From positions 744,001-808,000 of the forward strand of contig NZ_CP015772.1 in assembly GCF_001654455.1 (NCBI RefSeq): DNA of 64,000 nt, in the 5' to 3' direction. How positions within the stretch are numbered: position 1 is the stretch's first letter; every line of letters starts with the position of its first letter. The notes beneath the pieces were generated by a model. The model made no database searches. It saw only the letters and a list, made by a program, of their open reading frames with translations, and was not told the origin of the DNA. A program made the position numbers and the translations under genes. Source of the DNA: Niabella ginsenosidivorans. Its GTDB lineage: Bacteria > Bacteroidota > Bacteroidia > Chitinophagales > Chitinophagaceae. Of this stretch, positions 1 through 9,800 are shown piece by piece.

Positions 1-82
1 GCCCTCCGGCATGCTACCCAAGCGTTCGGCTGTCTGGGATCTCCGTCTGATCCGATTGTATCAACAATAAAAATACTTCCAA

Positions 83-1381
83 ATGAAATTAATGATATAC
101 ACCCTGGCCGGTCTTTTCCTCTCAAATTGCCTGTATGCGCAGTCCGCTGAAGAAAGTGTTGTCAAAACAAAAATAGGCAGTGTTGCGCTGCCGGCTCCCA
201 ATCAGGCTGCATCTAAAACGAAGTTCAGTAAAGTGATCGGCTGGCCCGGAGACAAAACCCCGGTAGCGCCGGAAGGGTTTAAGGTGAACCGTTTTGCAGA
301 GGGTATGAAGAGCCCCCGGAACATCATTCTTACACCCGACGGAGATGTGCTGGTAGCGCTTTCCAATTCCCAGCGAACAAAAAAAGAAGTGCAGCAAAAT
401 GAACGATCGGGGAAGGCCGGATCTGAGGTGCCGGGTAAAAGTGTGAATGAGATCCTGCTTTTGCGGGATGCAGATAAGGATGGCGTTGCAGAAACCAGAA
501 CGCTTTTTCTTTCGGGGCTGAACCAGCCTTTCGGAATGCTGATCCGCGGCAACCGGTTTTTTGTGGCCAATACAGATGGCGTTTGGGTATATCCCTATAA
601 GAGGGGAGACACGGTCATCAGGGGAGAAGGAAAAAAGATCATTGACCTGCCGGCAGGCGGGTATAACAATCACTGGACGCGCAACCTGATTCTAGACCCT
701 GTAAAGAACAAACTGTATGTTTCTGTGGGTTCCGGAAGCAATGCGGCAGAGCATGGGATCGGCAATGAAAAAAGAAGGGCAAATATCCTGGAGTTAAACC
801 CCGATGGAACAGGAGAGCGCATTTACGGAGCCGGGCTCCGCAACCCTGTTGGGCTGGCCTGGGCGCCGGGCACGCATACGTTATGGACCGCCGTAAATGA
901 AAGGGACAACCTGGGCGATGACCTGGTGCCCGACTATATCACCAGTGTAAAACCCGGAGGTTTCTATGGCTGGCCCTGGTATTATTTTGGCCAGCATGAA
1001 GATCCGCGCCTGGCAGGCCAGCGGCCGGATCTGAAAAATAAAGTTTTAATACCGGATGTGCCGATGGGTGCGCATACAGCCTCATTAGGCTTGCTGTTTT
1101 ATACCGGCAGCCAATTTCCCGCAAAATACCGGGGAGGTGCCTTTGTAGGCCAGCACGGCTCCTGGAACCGGTCTGAATTTTCCGGTTACAGGGTGGCCTT
1201 TGTTCCCTTTAAGAACGGACAACCGGCAGGGCCTCCGGAAGACTTTTTAACCGGGTTTGTTGTGGATAAGGAAAGCCGGAATGTTTACGGGCGCCCCGTA
1301 ATGCCCCTGCAACTGCCGGATGGTTCCTTACTGGTAACAGATGATGTCAGCGGCATCATCTGGAGGGTCAGCGCACGATAA
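83..1381 (+). CDS. PQQ-dependent sugar (sorbosone-type) dehydrogenase
   Basis: A secreted six-bladed beta-propeller enzyme of the sorbosone/soluble glucose dehydrogenase family, which oxidises sugars with PQQ in the periplasm. The N-terminus is a signal peptide ending near residue 20 (..LYAQ). Family motifs seen in order are GLNQPFGM, GAGLRNPVGLAW (mid-protein), QHGSWNRSEFSGYRV and a final GSLLVTDDVSGIIWRV blade. The 432 residues fit the usual length. The gene stands alone, convergent with the LOG gene. The substrate cannot be read from the sequence. Confidence 0.85.
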   Translation: MKLMIYTLAGLFLSNCLYAQSAEESVVKTKIGSVALPAPNQAASKTKFSKVIGWPGDKTPVAPEGFKVNRFAEGMKSPRNIILTPDGDVLVALSNSQRTKKEVQQNERSGKAGSEVPGKSVNEILLLRDADKDGVAETRTLFLSGLNQPFGMLIRGNRFFVANTDGVWVYPYKRGDTVIRGEGKKIIDLPAGGYNNHWTRNLILDPVKNKLYVSVGSGSNAAEHGIGNEKRRANILELNPDGTGERIYGAGLRNPVGLAWAPGTHTLWTAVNERDNLGDDLVPDYITSVKPGGFYGWPWYYFGQHEDPRLAGQRPDLKNKVLIPDVPMGAHTASLGLLFYTGSQFPAKYRGGAFVGQHGSWNRSEFSGYRVAFVPFKNGQPAGPPEDFLTGFVVDKESRNVYGRPVMPLQLPDGSLLVTDDVSGIIWRVSAR

Positions 1382-1439
1382 GCAATTTTATTACAGATCA
1401 AGACAAAGCATTGCGCCTTATAAGGGTGTGCGGCGGCCG

Positions 1440-1988
1440 TTATTGAACAAGCGCTGAGAAGCAAAGAATATCCTCTGGCTCATTCAGCACTTTGATCTTC
1501 AGGGAAGGATCTTCATATAAAAAACCGGCCTCGTACATTTTTTGGATGTGCATTAATAAATGCGTATAAAAGCCATTCGTGTTTAAAACAAAGATCATCT
1601 TATCATGGATCGCTAAATTATTCCAGGTGATCATTTCAAAAAACTCGTCCAGTGTTCCATAACCACCAGGTAAGATCACCGCGGCGTCGCACAGCTCATA
1701 CATCCTTTTTTTGCGCGTGTGCATATCCGGAACAATTTCCAGTTGCGTCAATCCTTTGTGTGAGCGTTCCCTGTCTACCAGCAGTTGCGGAATCACCCCG
1801 GTTGCTTCGCCGCCGCCGCCCAGCACCGCATCTGCTATAACCCCCATCTGGCCTACATTTCCGCCACCATACACCAGCTGGATGTTGTGCCGGCTCATGA
1901 TGACACCCAGTTGCCGGGTATGTTCTGTAAATAACGGATCCCTTCCTTCTTTTGACCCGCAAAAAACCGCTAATGCTTTTATTGGCAT
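1440..1988 (-). CDS. LOG family phosphoribohydrolase
   Basis: A Rossmann-fold LOG/TIGR00730 protein. These release the free base from nucleoside 5'-monophosphates (cytokinin-type riboside monophosphates are the known substrates). The family signature PGGYGTLDEFFE is intact, and VYGGGNVGQMGVIADAV supplies the nucleotide-binding loop. The reading frame opens 11 codons earlier (2021), but MPIKALAVFCGSKEG at 1988 matches the family N-terminus and is the preferred start. It faces away from the toxin-antitoxin pair and symporter. In bacteria the physiological substrate is uncertain. Confidence 0.85.
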   Translation of the reverse strand: MPIKALAVFCGSKEGRDPLFTEHTRQLGVIMSRHNIQLVYGGGNVGQMGVIADAVLGGGGEATGVIPQLLVDRERSHKGLTQLEIVPDMHTRKKRMYELCDAAVILPGGYGTLDEFFEMITWNNLAIHDKMIFVLNTNGFYTHLLMHIQKMYEAGFLYEDPSLKIKVLNEPEDILCFSALVQ

Positions 1989-2032
1989 CTTTAAATAACT
2001 TTTGTTGCAAAAGGAAATCAAATTTTCCTATC

Positions 2033-2068
2033 TTCAAAAAGTAATTTGGCATTTAACACAAGCATCAT
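2033..2068 (+). repeat. Left direct repeat flanking toxin-antitoxin cassette
   Basis: It contains TTTAACACAAGCATCAT (2052-2068), repeated exactly at 2948-2964. The similarity extends upstream imperfectly to a shared TTCAAAAA. The two copies bracket the antitoxin and toxin genes. Confidence 0.8.
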
Positions 2069-2100
2069 ACAGGGGGGAGTTGCTGAGATGGTTATTTTAT

Positions 2101-2131
2101 TTGACAACTTGACAAGAAAAAGGTATTTTTA
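2101..2131 (+). promoter_or_regulatory. Candidate promoter of the antitoxin-toxin operon
   Basis: TTG (2101-2103), 20 bp, then TATTTTTA (2124-2131), one base from the Bacteroidota -7 consensus TAnnTTTG. Transcription would begin about 10 bp before the antitoxin ATG at 2148. Spacing fits the group; there is no experimental support. Confidence 0.5.
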
Positions 2132-2147
2132 CTGAAAAATAATCAGA

Positions 2148-2381
2148 ATGGAAACTATGAGCGTCGGAGATTTTAAAACGCATTTTTCAGAAGTGCTGAA
2201 AAAAGTAATGGCCGGAAAAGAAATTGGCATTGCGTACGGTAAGAAAAAGGAAATTGTTGCCAAACTGGTACCCAGGACCCAATCACAACAAAAAAGAAAG
2301 ATCGGGATCCTGGAAGGAAAAGCCAGGGTTACATTTGCGAGGAATGCAAAGCTGTCTGAAGCTGAATTTATAGGCTTATGA
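2148..2381 (+). CDS. Phd/YefM-type antitoxin
   Basis: A 77-residue antitoxin-like protein. Its N-terminal half (MSVGDFKTHFSEVLKKV) has the Phd/YefM DNA-binding fold pattern, followed by the short beta strand typical of type II antitoxins (EIVAKLVP) and a basic, probably disordered tail that would wrap the toxin. Its stop overlaps the toxin start by 4 bases (ATGA at 2378-2381), the translational coupling usual for such operons. The protein would neutralise the PIN toxin and autoregulate the promoter at 2101-2131 (inference). The cassette lies between direct repeats. Confidence 0.8.
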   Translation: METMSVGDFKTHFSEVLKKVMAGKEIGIAYGKKKEIVAKLVPRTQSQQKRKIGILEGKARVTFARNAKLSEAEFIGL

Positions 2382-2773
2382 CGTATTTGCTGGATACTCA
2401 TTACGTACTTTGGGCAATTGCCGAAACAAAAAAGATACCCGCACGGGTTAAAATGGTACTGACAGATCCTGAAAATACAATTCTGGTAAGCGCCGTCAGT
2501 TTCTGGGAAATAGCGCTGAAGTCCAGGTTGGGAAAATTAACCCTGAACGGGTTTCAGCCACAAGATACTCCCTTACTTTGTGAGCAAATGGGTTTTGAAT
2601 GTATTCCATTAGCTGCGGCTGTTAGCAGCAGCTATCATCAGCTGGCAGGAGATCATCACAAAGATCCGTTTGACCGCATGCTGATATGGCAGGCGATCAG
2701 CAACAATTATATTTTAATAAGCTCTGATAAAGCAGTAAAAAAATACGCTAATGCAGGGCTGAGTGTTTTATGA
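2378..2773 (+). CDS. PIN-domain toxin (VapC-like ribonuclease)
   Basis: A 131-residue PIN protein, expected to be a Mg-dependent RNase. The first acidic residue is in YLLDTHYVLWA, the second in VSFWEIALKSRLGKL, and the later acidic pair in DPFDRMLIWQA and SSDKAVKKY. This layout matches the VapC subgroup annotated as 'type II toxin-antitoxin system VapC family toxin'. It overlaps the antitoxin by 4 bp. Length and all catalytic positions look complete, so it is probably active. Confidence 0.85.
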   Translation: MTYLLDTHYVLWAIAETKKIPARVKMVLTDPENTILVSAVSFWEIALKSRLGKLTLNGFQPQDTPLLCEQMGFECIPLAAAVSSSYHQLAGDHHKDPFDRMLIWQAISNNYILISSDKAVKKYANAGLSVL

Positions 2774-2855
2774 CTTATACCTACTGTTTCGTCAACAACA
2801 CAATTTCTATAAGAACTGTCAGGCTGAATCTGACGGAGCCGTTTCGTAGTCAGTT

Positions 2856-2872
2856 CCGATAGGAGCAATCGG
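2856..2872. repeat. Palindromic intergenic repeat, CCGAT/ATCGG type
   Basis: CCGAT (2856-2860), 7-base loop, ATCGG (2868-2872). The same core recurs at 20387-20402 and 30082-30099. A nearby GTTTCGTAGT string (2841-2850) has a counterpart GTTTCGTAGTTTT near the second copy. This is consistent with a REP-like dispersed element. Confidence 0.5.
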
Positions 2873-2927
2873 GGCTGGCTGGACGGAAAAACTACGTTAG
2901 CTTATATGTGACAGGGTACTACCATGT

Positions 2928-2964
2928 TTCAAAAAATAAAATTTTAGTTTAACACAAGCATCAT
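2928..2964 (+). repeat. Right direct repeat flanking toxin-antitoxin cassette
   Basis: The second copy of TTTAACACAAGCATCAT lies at 2948-2964, directly before the symporter ATG (2967). The region between the two copies is about 0.9 kb and carries only the toxin-antitoxin pair and a REP-like hairpin. Confidence 0.8.
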
Positions 2965-2966
2965 TT

Positions 2967-4445
2967 ATGAACGCAGGTATTTTGTTTGCCATCATTATTT
3001 TTTATTTCTTATTGCTGCTTACTGTTGCATGGAAAACCGGTAAGAACAGCAATAATGAGTCGTTCTTTATCGGGAACAGGAACAGTAACTGGATGCTGGT
3101 GGCTTTTGGAATGATCGGCACCTCGCTCAGTGGCGTTACTTTTGTAAGCGTGCCCGGTGCGGTTGGTAAAGATGCTTTTGGCTATATGCAGGTGGTGCTG
3201 GGCTATATGATCGGGTATCTGCTGATCGCTTATGTACTGCTGCCCCTTTATTACCGGCTTCAGTTAACCTCCATTTACGGTTATCTGAAAACCCGTATGG
3301 GCAACCTGTCTTATAAAACGGGGGCATGGTTCTTCATCATCTCCCGCCTGGTAGGCGCCACGGCAAGATTGTACCTGGTGGTGCATATTCTGCAGATCAC
3401 CATACTGGATAGCTTTGGTGTTCCGTTCTGGGTTTCCACGCTCATCATCCTGGTAATGATCATCCTGTATACCTTTGAAGGCGGTGTAAAGACCATTGTA
3501 TGGACAGACACCCTGCAAACCACCTGTATGCTGCTGGGCCTGGTTATTTGTACCGTTTATCTGTTGCAGCACATGCATATGGGGGTGGGGGAAAGTCTGG
3601 ATGCGATGCGTGAAAAAGGGCTTTCAAGGATTTTTAATACAGATGTGAGCTCCAGCGGCTATTTTATAAAACAGATCCTTGCCGGTATGTTCATTACCTT
3701 AAGCATGACGGGTATTGACCAGGAAATGATGCAGAAAAGCATTTCCGTAACCAACCTGAAAGACTCCCGGAAGAATATGGTTTCACTGGCGTTTATTATG
3801 GTGGTGGTTATTGGCCTGTTCCTTTATTTGGGAGGCCTGCTGCATTTGTATGCAGGGCAGGAAAACTTAACTGCCCGGGGGGATGCGCTGTTCCCGGATG
3901 TAGCGATCCATCATATGCCGGCTTATATTTCCATCATTTTTATTGTGGCGCTGATCTCGGCACTGTTTCCAAGCGCCGATGGGGCCATGACGGCGCTGAC
4001 CTCTTCCTTCTGCATAGACATTGCCGGCCTGCAACGCCGCACCGATATGGCCGAGCCGGAAAAGAAGAAATTCCGCCAGAAAGTGCATTTACTGGTTGCT
4101 TTATCCTTTTTAATACTGGTAATGGTCTTTTACTGGATCAATGACAACAGCATGATCGGCATTATTCTGAAGCTGGCCGGTTATACATACGGACCTTTGT
4201 TAGGTTTGTTTGCCTTTGGTATTTTTACCAAACGGCGCCCGGATGATCGCCTGGTGCCCATTGTTTGTTTTATAGCGCCGGTAATCTGCTTCCTTATTGA
4301 TTATTACCAGGCGGCTCTTTTTGGAGATTTTAAAATCGGGCTGGAGCTGATACTAATTAATGCAGCTTTAACGTTTATAGGATTACTGATAATTTCGAAG
4401 CCTGTTGCAGACCTTTCCCAACTGGAGCAGGATTCCGTACACTAA
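2967..4445 (+). CDS. Sodium:solute symporter (SSS family)
   Basis: An inner-membrane Na+-coupled symporter of the SSS family, 492 residues with about 13 hydrophobic spans. Diagnostic stretches are the N-terminal FIGNRNSNWMLVAFGM and GTSLSGVTFVSVPG, then GIDQEMMQKSISV and ALFPSADGAMTALTSSF, which contribute to the sodium and substrate sites. The substrate is not predictable; this branch carries sugars, sialic acids, amino acids or vitamins. The O-methyltransferase follows 17 bp downstream and may be co-transcribed. Confidence 0.88.
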   Translation: MNAGILFAIIIFYFLLLLTVAWKTGKNSNNESFFIGNRNSNWMLVAFGMIGTSLSGVTFVSVPGAVGKDAFGYMQVVLGYMIGYLLIAYVLLPLYYRLQLTSIYGYLKTRMGNLSYKTGAWFFIISRLVGATARLYLVVHILQITILDSFGVPFWVSTLIILVMIILYTFEGGVKTIVWTDTLQTTCMLLGLVICTVYLLQHMHMGVGESLDAMREKGLSRIFNTDVSSSGYFIKQILAGMFITLSMTGIDQEMMQKSISVTNLKDSRKNMVSLAFIMVVVIGLFLYLGGLLHLYAGQENLTARGDALFPDVAIHHMPAYISIIFIVALISALFPSADGAMTALTSSFCIDIAGLQRRTDMAEPEKKKFRQKVHLLVALSFLILVMVFYWINDNSMIGIILKLAGYTYGPLLGLFAFGIFTKRRPDDRLVPIVCFIAPVICFLIDYYQAALFGDFKIGLELILINAALTFIGLLIISKPVADLSQLEQDSVH

Positions 4446-4462
4446 AACAGCAGAACCGGCAA

Positions 4463-5101
4463 ATGGAGCTATTACCCGTTGAATTAGAACAGTTTGCAGC
4501 CAGGTATACCACAAAAGTAGACCCACTGCGGCAGGAAGTGGATGATTTTACCCAAAAAAATCACCAGGAAGCGCATATGCTCAGCGGTCCGGTACAGGGC
4601 AAGCTGCTGGAAATGATCAGCCATATGCTGCGCCCGCGCCGCATACTGGAAATAGGCACTTTTACCGGTTACAGCGCACTGAGCCTGGCAGAAGGGCTTA
4701 CAGAAGACGGGTTGCTGCATACCCTTGAATTAAGGGAAGAAACGGCAGAAATCGCCCGGAATTTCTTCAGCAGGTCGCCTTTAAAAAATAAGATCCGGCT
4801 GCATGTGGGCAATGCAGCGGAGCTACTTCCCACCCTTAATGAAACCTGGGACCTGGTCTTTATTGATGCGGATAAGCCGGGCTATATTTCCTATTTTGAA
4901 ACAATTATTGGGCAGATTCGGAAAAATGGCTTTATCTTAGCCGATAACATTTTTTTCCACGGCCAGATTTTTGATGAAAACCCCAGGGGAAAAAGTGCCA
5001 GAGCCATTCAGGCATTTAACGATTTTATCAACCGGAGAAATGATATTGACAAGCTGGTGTTAACCATCCGCGACGGACTTTATTTAATGCGAAAACTGTA
5101 A
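4463..5101 (+). CDS. SAM-dependent O-methyltransferase (COMT-like)
   Basis: A class I methyltransferase of the bacterial catechol/caffeoyl-CoA O-methyltransferase type (Methyltransf_3), 212 residues. The SAM-binding loop ILEIGTFTGYSALSLAE is clear. The divalent-metal region is LVFIDADKPGY, with the second metal ligand in LADNIFFHG. It lies 17 bp after the symporter and directly before the glucosaminidase gene. The natural acceptor is unknown. Confidence 0.87.
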   Translation: MELLPVELEQFAARYTTKVDPLRQEVDDFTQKNHQEAHMLSGPVQGKLLEMISHMLRPRRILEIGTFTGYSALSLAEGLTEDGLLHTLELREETAEIARNFFSRSPLKNKIRLHVGNAAELLPTLNETWDLVFIDADKPGYISYFETIIGQIRKNGFILADNIFFHGQIFDENPRGKSARAIQAFNDFINRRNDIDKLVLTIRDGLYLMRKL

Positions 5102-5109
5102 TTTTTTTG

Positions 5110-6075
5110 ATGATGCGCAGATCTTTTTTGGCCCTAATCCTTTTTATAACGATTACGGCTTCCGCTCAGCAATCAGATAAGATAGTTGCTTATATTAACC
5201 AGTACCGGATAATTGCTGTTGAAGAGATGCAGCGGACCGGCGTGCCCGCTGCCATAAAACTGGCGCAGGCTATCCTGGAATCCAGCGCCGGTGACGGGGA
5301 ATTGTGCAAACGGTCCAATAACCACTTTGGCATTAAGTGTAAAACAGGCTATACCGGCCCTTATGTGTTATATGACGATGACCGGCCCCGGGAGCGGTTT
5401 GTAAAATATGAGCACCCGGAATCCTCCTTCAGGGATCATTCTGATTTCCTGAAGAACCGCGATCGGTATGCGTTTCTTTTCAGGCTGGATCCTACTGATT
5501 ATAAAGCCTGGGCCTACGGGCTGAAACAGGCCGGCTATGCCACCAATCCCCAATACCCGCAGCTGATCATCGGGTTAATTGAACGGTATAACCTTGAAGA
5601 GTATACGCTCATTGCGCTGGGCAAAAAAGAAATGCCGGAAGATATGAAAGCATTAATGGCGGCTGAAAAAGAGGAACTAACGCCCCCTCAGCCGGCTAAG
5701 CTGTACCCCAGCGGGGATTTTATGATCAATCAGACAAAAGTGATCTTTGCAAGAAAAGGTACGGACTATGCAGCTATTGCGCAGCAATACAATGTTCCTG
5801 TAGCAAGGCTATACCTTTATAATGACCTGCCTGAAAACCAGCCGCCCCGGAAAGATGCCCTGGTATTTTTGCAACTGAAAAGAACAGAAGGGCAAAAAGC
5901 ACTGCATGAGGTAGCAGCGGGAGAAACCCTTCATGATATAGCCCAGGAAGAAGGCATTCGCCTGGAATCCTTATTAAAATACAATAACCTTACAAAATTT
6001 GCTTCTCCGGCAATCGGTGCTAAACTATATTTGCAGGATATGAGCGCTGAAAAGAATTCAGTAGCGCATAATTAA
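5110..6075 (+). CDS. Secreted glucosaminidase with LysM domain
   Basis: A peptidoglycan hydrolase with a signal peptide (cleavage near TASAQ). The flagellar-J/endo-beta-N-acetylglucosaminidase domain covers about residues 25-160, with the catalytic glutamate in KLAQAILESSAGDGELC and the family motif NNHFGIKCK. A LysM-like peptidoglycan-binding repeat lies near the C-terminus (HEVAAGETLHDIAQEEG), with a weaker LysM-like segment before it. Three consecutive start codons occur (TTG 5107, ATG 5110, ATG 5113); an ATG is preferred. It starts 8 bp after the methyltransferase stop. Confidence 0.85.
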   Translation: MMRRSFLALILFITITASAQQSDKIVAYINQYRIIAVEEMQRTGVPAAIKLAQAILESSAGDGELCKRSNNHFGIKCKTGYTGPYVLYDDDRPRERFVKYEHPESSFRDHSDFLKNRDRYAFLFRLDPTDYKAWAYGLKQAGYATNPQYPQLIIGLIERYNLEEYTLIALGKKEMPEDMKALMAAEKEELTPPQPAKLYPSGDFMINQTKVIFARKGTDYAAIAQQYNVPVARLYLYNDLPENQPPRKDALVFLQLKRTEGQKALHEVAAGETLHDIAQEEGIRLESLLKYNNLTKFASPAIGAKLYLQDMSAEKNSVAHN

Positions 6076-6088
6076 TCCTTCAAATAGC

Positions 6089-6634
6089 ATGACAGACATT
6101 CAGGTACATGATAAGCGGTTCTCTATTTACTTGACAGAAGCAGTACTGCAAAAAAGAATCAAAGAGCTGGCAGATGCTGTCAATAAGGATTATTCCGGAA
6201 AAAAAGTGTACTTCATTGCCATCCTGAACGGCTCCTTTATGTTTGCTGCCGATTTTTTCAAGTACCTGACCATTGACAGCGAGATCTGCTTTATAAAGCT
6301 GGTTTCCTATAAAGGCACCAAGTCTACCGGCAATGTGACCACTGCCATTGGCCTGGAAGATGATCTTCATGGAAAGGACGTGATCATCCTTGAAGATATT
6401 ATTGATACCGGCAAAACACTGCACTACTTTTTACCGCAACTGCAGCACCAGCAGCCCCGTTCCCTGAAAATTGTTGCCCTGCTGCACAAATCGGAAATGA
6501 CCCGGTATGAAGTGCCTATTGATTATACCGGTTTTGTAATTCCCAACAAATTTGTGGTAGGCTATGGTTTGGATTATGACGGGCTGGGCAGGAACTATAA
6601 AAATATTTACCAGCTGGCTGAAGAAGTATCCTGA
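6089..6634 (+). CDS. hpt: Hypoxanthine phosphoribosyltransferase
   Basis: A purine-salvage enzyme converting hypoxanthine or guanine plus PRPP to IMP or GMP. The PRPP-binding signature is ILEDIIDTGKTL (near residues 95-110). The flexible-loop and base-binding regions are KLVSYKGTKSTG and DYTGFVIPNKFVVGYGLDY. Its 181 residues are typical of the 6-oxopurine enzymes. It begins 13 bp after the glucosaminidase gene. Confidence 0.93.
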   Translation: MTDIQVHDKRFSIYLTEAVLQKRIKELADAVNKDYSGKKVYFIAILNGSFMFAADFFKYLTIDSEICFIKLVSYKGTKSTGNVTTAIGLEDDLHGKDVIILEDIIDTGKTLHYFLPQLQHQQPRSLKIVALLHKSEMTRYEVPIDYTGFVIPNKFVVGYGLDYDGLGRNYKNIYQLAEEVS

Positions 6635-6801
6635 CAGGGGTTGTTGCCGGTCCTGGCAGTCATAAAAAGGTTTCAGGAAGGTTTAAAGAAAGGAACACAG
6701 GCATATTGCTGCGGTTACCAATGATTACCGGAGCGGTTTATTAATGATCAGGATTCCTTTCTGCCAAAACACCGATTTTTGCGGAATTAAATAAAGCAAG
6801 A

Positions 6802-9800
6802 TTGCGTCTTTTAAAGGGCATACTATTTTTTATCTGTATTCTTTATTGGGGAAACCAGGCAAAGGGGCAGGAACCGCTTCCTGTAAGACTCTTATCCAAC
6901 CTCCGTACAAAAATCATTTCAACCCAGTTCCCGCAGATCCTGTTGGATACACTCAGCATCATCCCGTCAAGCTTTGGAATAGAAGGCATTGATTCAGCGG
7001 CTTACCGGCTGGATTATGTAAATGCCCGCTTATACTGGAAAAAGAAACCGCCGGCACAGGAAGTAAGGGTTACTTACCGCGTTTTTCCAATGAAGCTGAA
7101 TGCACCAGTGCAGCGGATGGATTTTGACAGCCTTGTAATGAACTCTGCTGCGCCTTTACCCGCGCCTGTTGGCCCGGATCGTACAACAAGGCCATTGATC
7201 AATTTTGGGAACATCAATGCGCAGGGAAGCTTTGGCCGGCAGGTAGGGTTTGGAAATAATCAAAGCCTGGTGCTGAATTCCAACCTCAACGTGCAACTGA
7301 ACGGAATGCTTGCGGACAGTATTGAGCTGCAGGCGGCTATTACCGATAATAATATTCCTATTCAGCCGGAGGGAAATACACAGCAGCTGAACCAGTTTGA
7401 TGAGGTCTATATCCGCTTTAAAAAAAAGGACTGGCAGCTGAATCTGGGGGATATTGACCTGCGGGAAAACCGGAGCTATTTTCTGAATTTCTATAAGCGC
7501 CTTCAGGGGCTGTCGTTCCAGACCATTACTGGTCTTTCAAAAAGTGTTCAATCCAATACACTGGTAAGCGGTTCCATTGCCAAAGGAAAATTTAACCGCA
7601 ATGTGTTCCAGGGGCTGGAAGGCAACCAGGGGCCTTACAGGCTGCAGGGGGCCAATAATGAATTATTCTTTATTGTGCTGGCCAATACAGAACGCGTATT
7701 CATTGACGGGGAACTGCTGCAGCGCGGGGAAGACCAGGATTACGTGATCGACTATAATACTGCTGAAATAACCTTTACGCCCAAAAGGATGATCACAAAA
7801 GACAGCCGTATACAGGTAGAGTTTGAGTATGCCGACCGGAATTACCTGAACACGAATATTTATGCAATGCAGGAAGTGAGCTTTAAGGACCGTGTAAAGA
7901 TAAGGGTAGGGTTTTATAATAACAGTGATGCCCGGAACGCTCCCATTAACCAGGTGCTGGACAATAAGCAAAAGCAGTTCCTGTCGCAAATAGGCGATAG
8001 CATTCAGAATGCATTATACCCTTCCGCTGTACTGGATACCTTTGCAGCAGGCAAGATCCTTTATGAAAAAGTATACGTGCAGAACGGCAATGCCCTGGAT
8101 TCTTTTTACCGGTATTCCACAAATCCTGATTCTGCAAAATACAATGTGGCTTTTACAGAGGTAGGCTTTGGGAATGGCGATTATATAACAGATAACAGCA
8201 ATGCCAATGGGAAAGTATTCCAGTATGTGCCGCCGGCAGACGGAAAAAAGCAGGGAAATTATGCAGCTGTTGCGCTCCTGGTTACTCCCAAAAAGCAGCA
8301 GATCCTTACCCTGGGCGTTGATTATGCCATCAATAAAAGTACGCTGCTGAAAACGGAAGTGGCCGCAAGTGATTATGATGTAAACACCTATTCCCGGTCG
8401 GGCAGCGGCCAGAAAGGGTTTGCCGCAAAAGTGAACCTTTCCAATACAACACAGTTGCGGCAAAAAAACAAACTGCAGCTGATCTCCTCGCTGGATTATG
8501 AAATGGTGCAGGCCCGGTTTCAGCCGGTAGAGCGGTTACGGAGCGTGGAGTTTACGCGCGACTGGGGCTTACCGCTGGTTACAAACCCCGCAGACGAAAA
8601 CATCATAAAGGCTTCTGCCGGCTTGGCCGATGATAAAGGCAACAAACTGGTCTACAATTTTACTAATTACAACCGGAGCGATCATTACAACGGCTTTCAG
8701 AATTCATTGACCCAGTTTGCACAATGGCGCAACTGGATCTTTAATAATGATTTTACGATCACGAATTATACAGGTGTTCTGAACAAAGGCTATTTCCTGA
8801 GGCCAACAATCGACATCAGCAAAAAAATGCCGGCGCTGGATAACTGGAGCATTGGCGCCCGGTATACGCTGGAGCAAAATGCGGATCGTGATGTGCAAAC
8901 AGATACCCTGAACGCAACGGCTTACTCTTTTGATACCTATACGTTCTTTTTGAAATCCGATGAATCCCGGCAAAACCGCTATGGAATTAATTTTTATACC
9001 AGGAATGACCGGTATCCCGTAAACAGCGGATTTGGAAAGGGCGACAAAAGCTATAACCTGAATTTTAATGCAGCGCTTTTGGCCAATAAGAACCGGCAGC
9101 TTTATTTTAATACAACGCTTCGGAAATTAAAAGTGCTGAACACCAACATCAGCCATGAGCAGGAAGAGAATTCGATCTTATCCCGGATCGAATATAACAT
9201 GAACGAGCTTAAGGGGTTTGTGACCGGTAATGTATTATATGAAGTAGGGTCCGGGCAGGAGCAGAAAAGAGCCTATGCCTATATGGAAGTGCCGGCAGGA
9301 ACAGGACAATATGCCTGGATCGACCTGAACCACGACAGTATCCAGCAGTTGAATGAATTTGAGCTGGCAGCGTTTCCGGATCAGGCAAAGTTCATCCGCA
9401 TCAATACGCCCACCAATGAATATATAAAGGCTAATTACAATACGCTCAATTACAGTCTGGGACTGAATCCTAAGCTTCTTTGGAATGATAAGGCGCTCAG
9501 CCATCTTCAGCAATTAATAGCCCGGTTCAATTTAACAAGCTCCCTGCAGGTATCCCGTAAGGCCCAGGCTACAGGGCTGGTAGAACTGAACCCCTTCCGG
9601 TACAACTTAAATGACACCAGCCTCATCAGCATGAGCTCAGTTCTGGTAAACACGCTTTCATTCAACCGTCAGAGTACGGTATGGGGCATTGACATCAGTA
9701 ATTTGCAGAACATCGGTAAATCCTTGCTTACCTATGGATATGAAACAAGAAAAACAACAGAATGGTCTGTAAAATACCGGCAGTTCTTTGGCAGCAGTTT

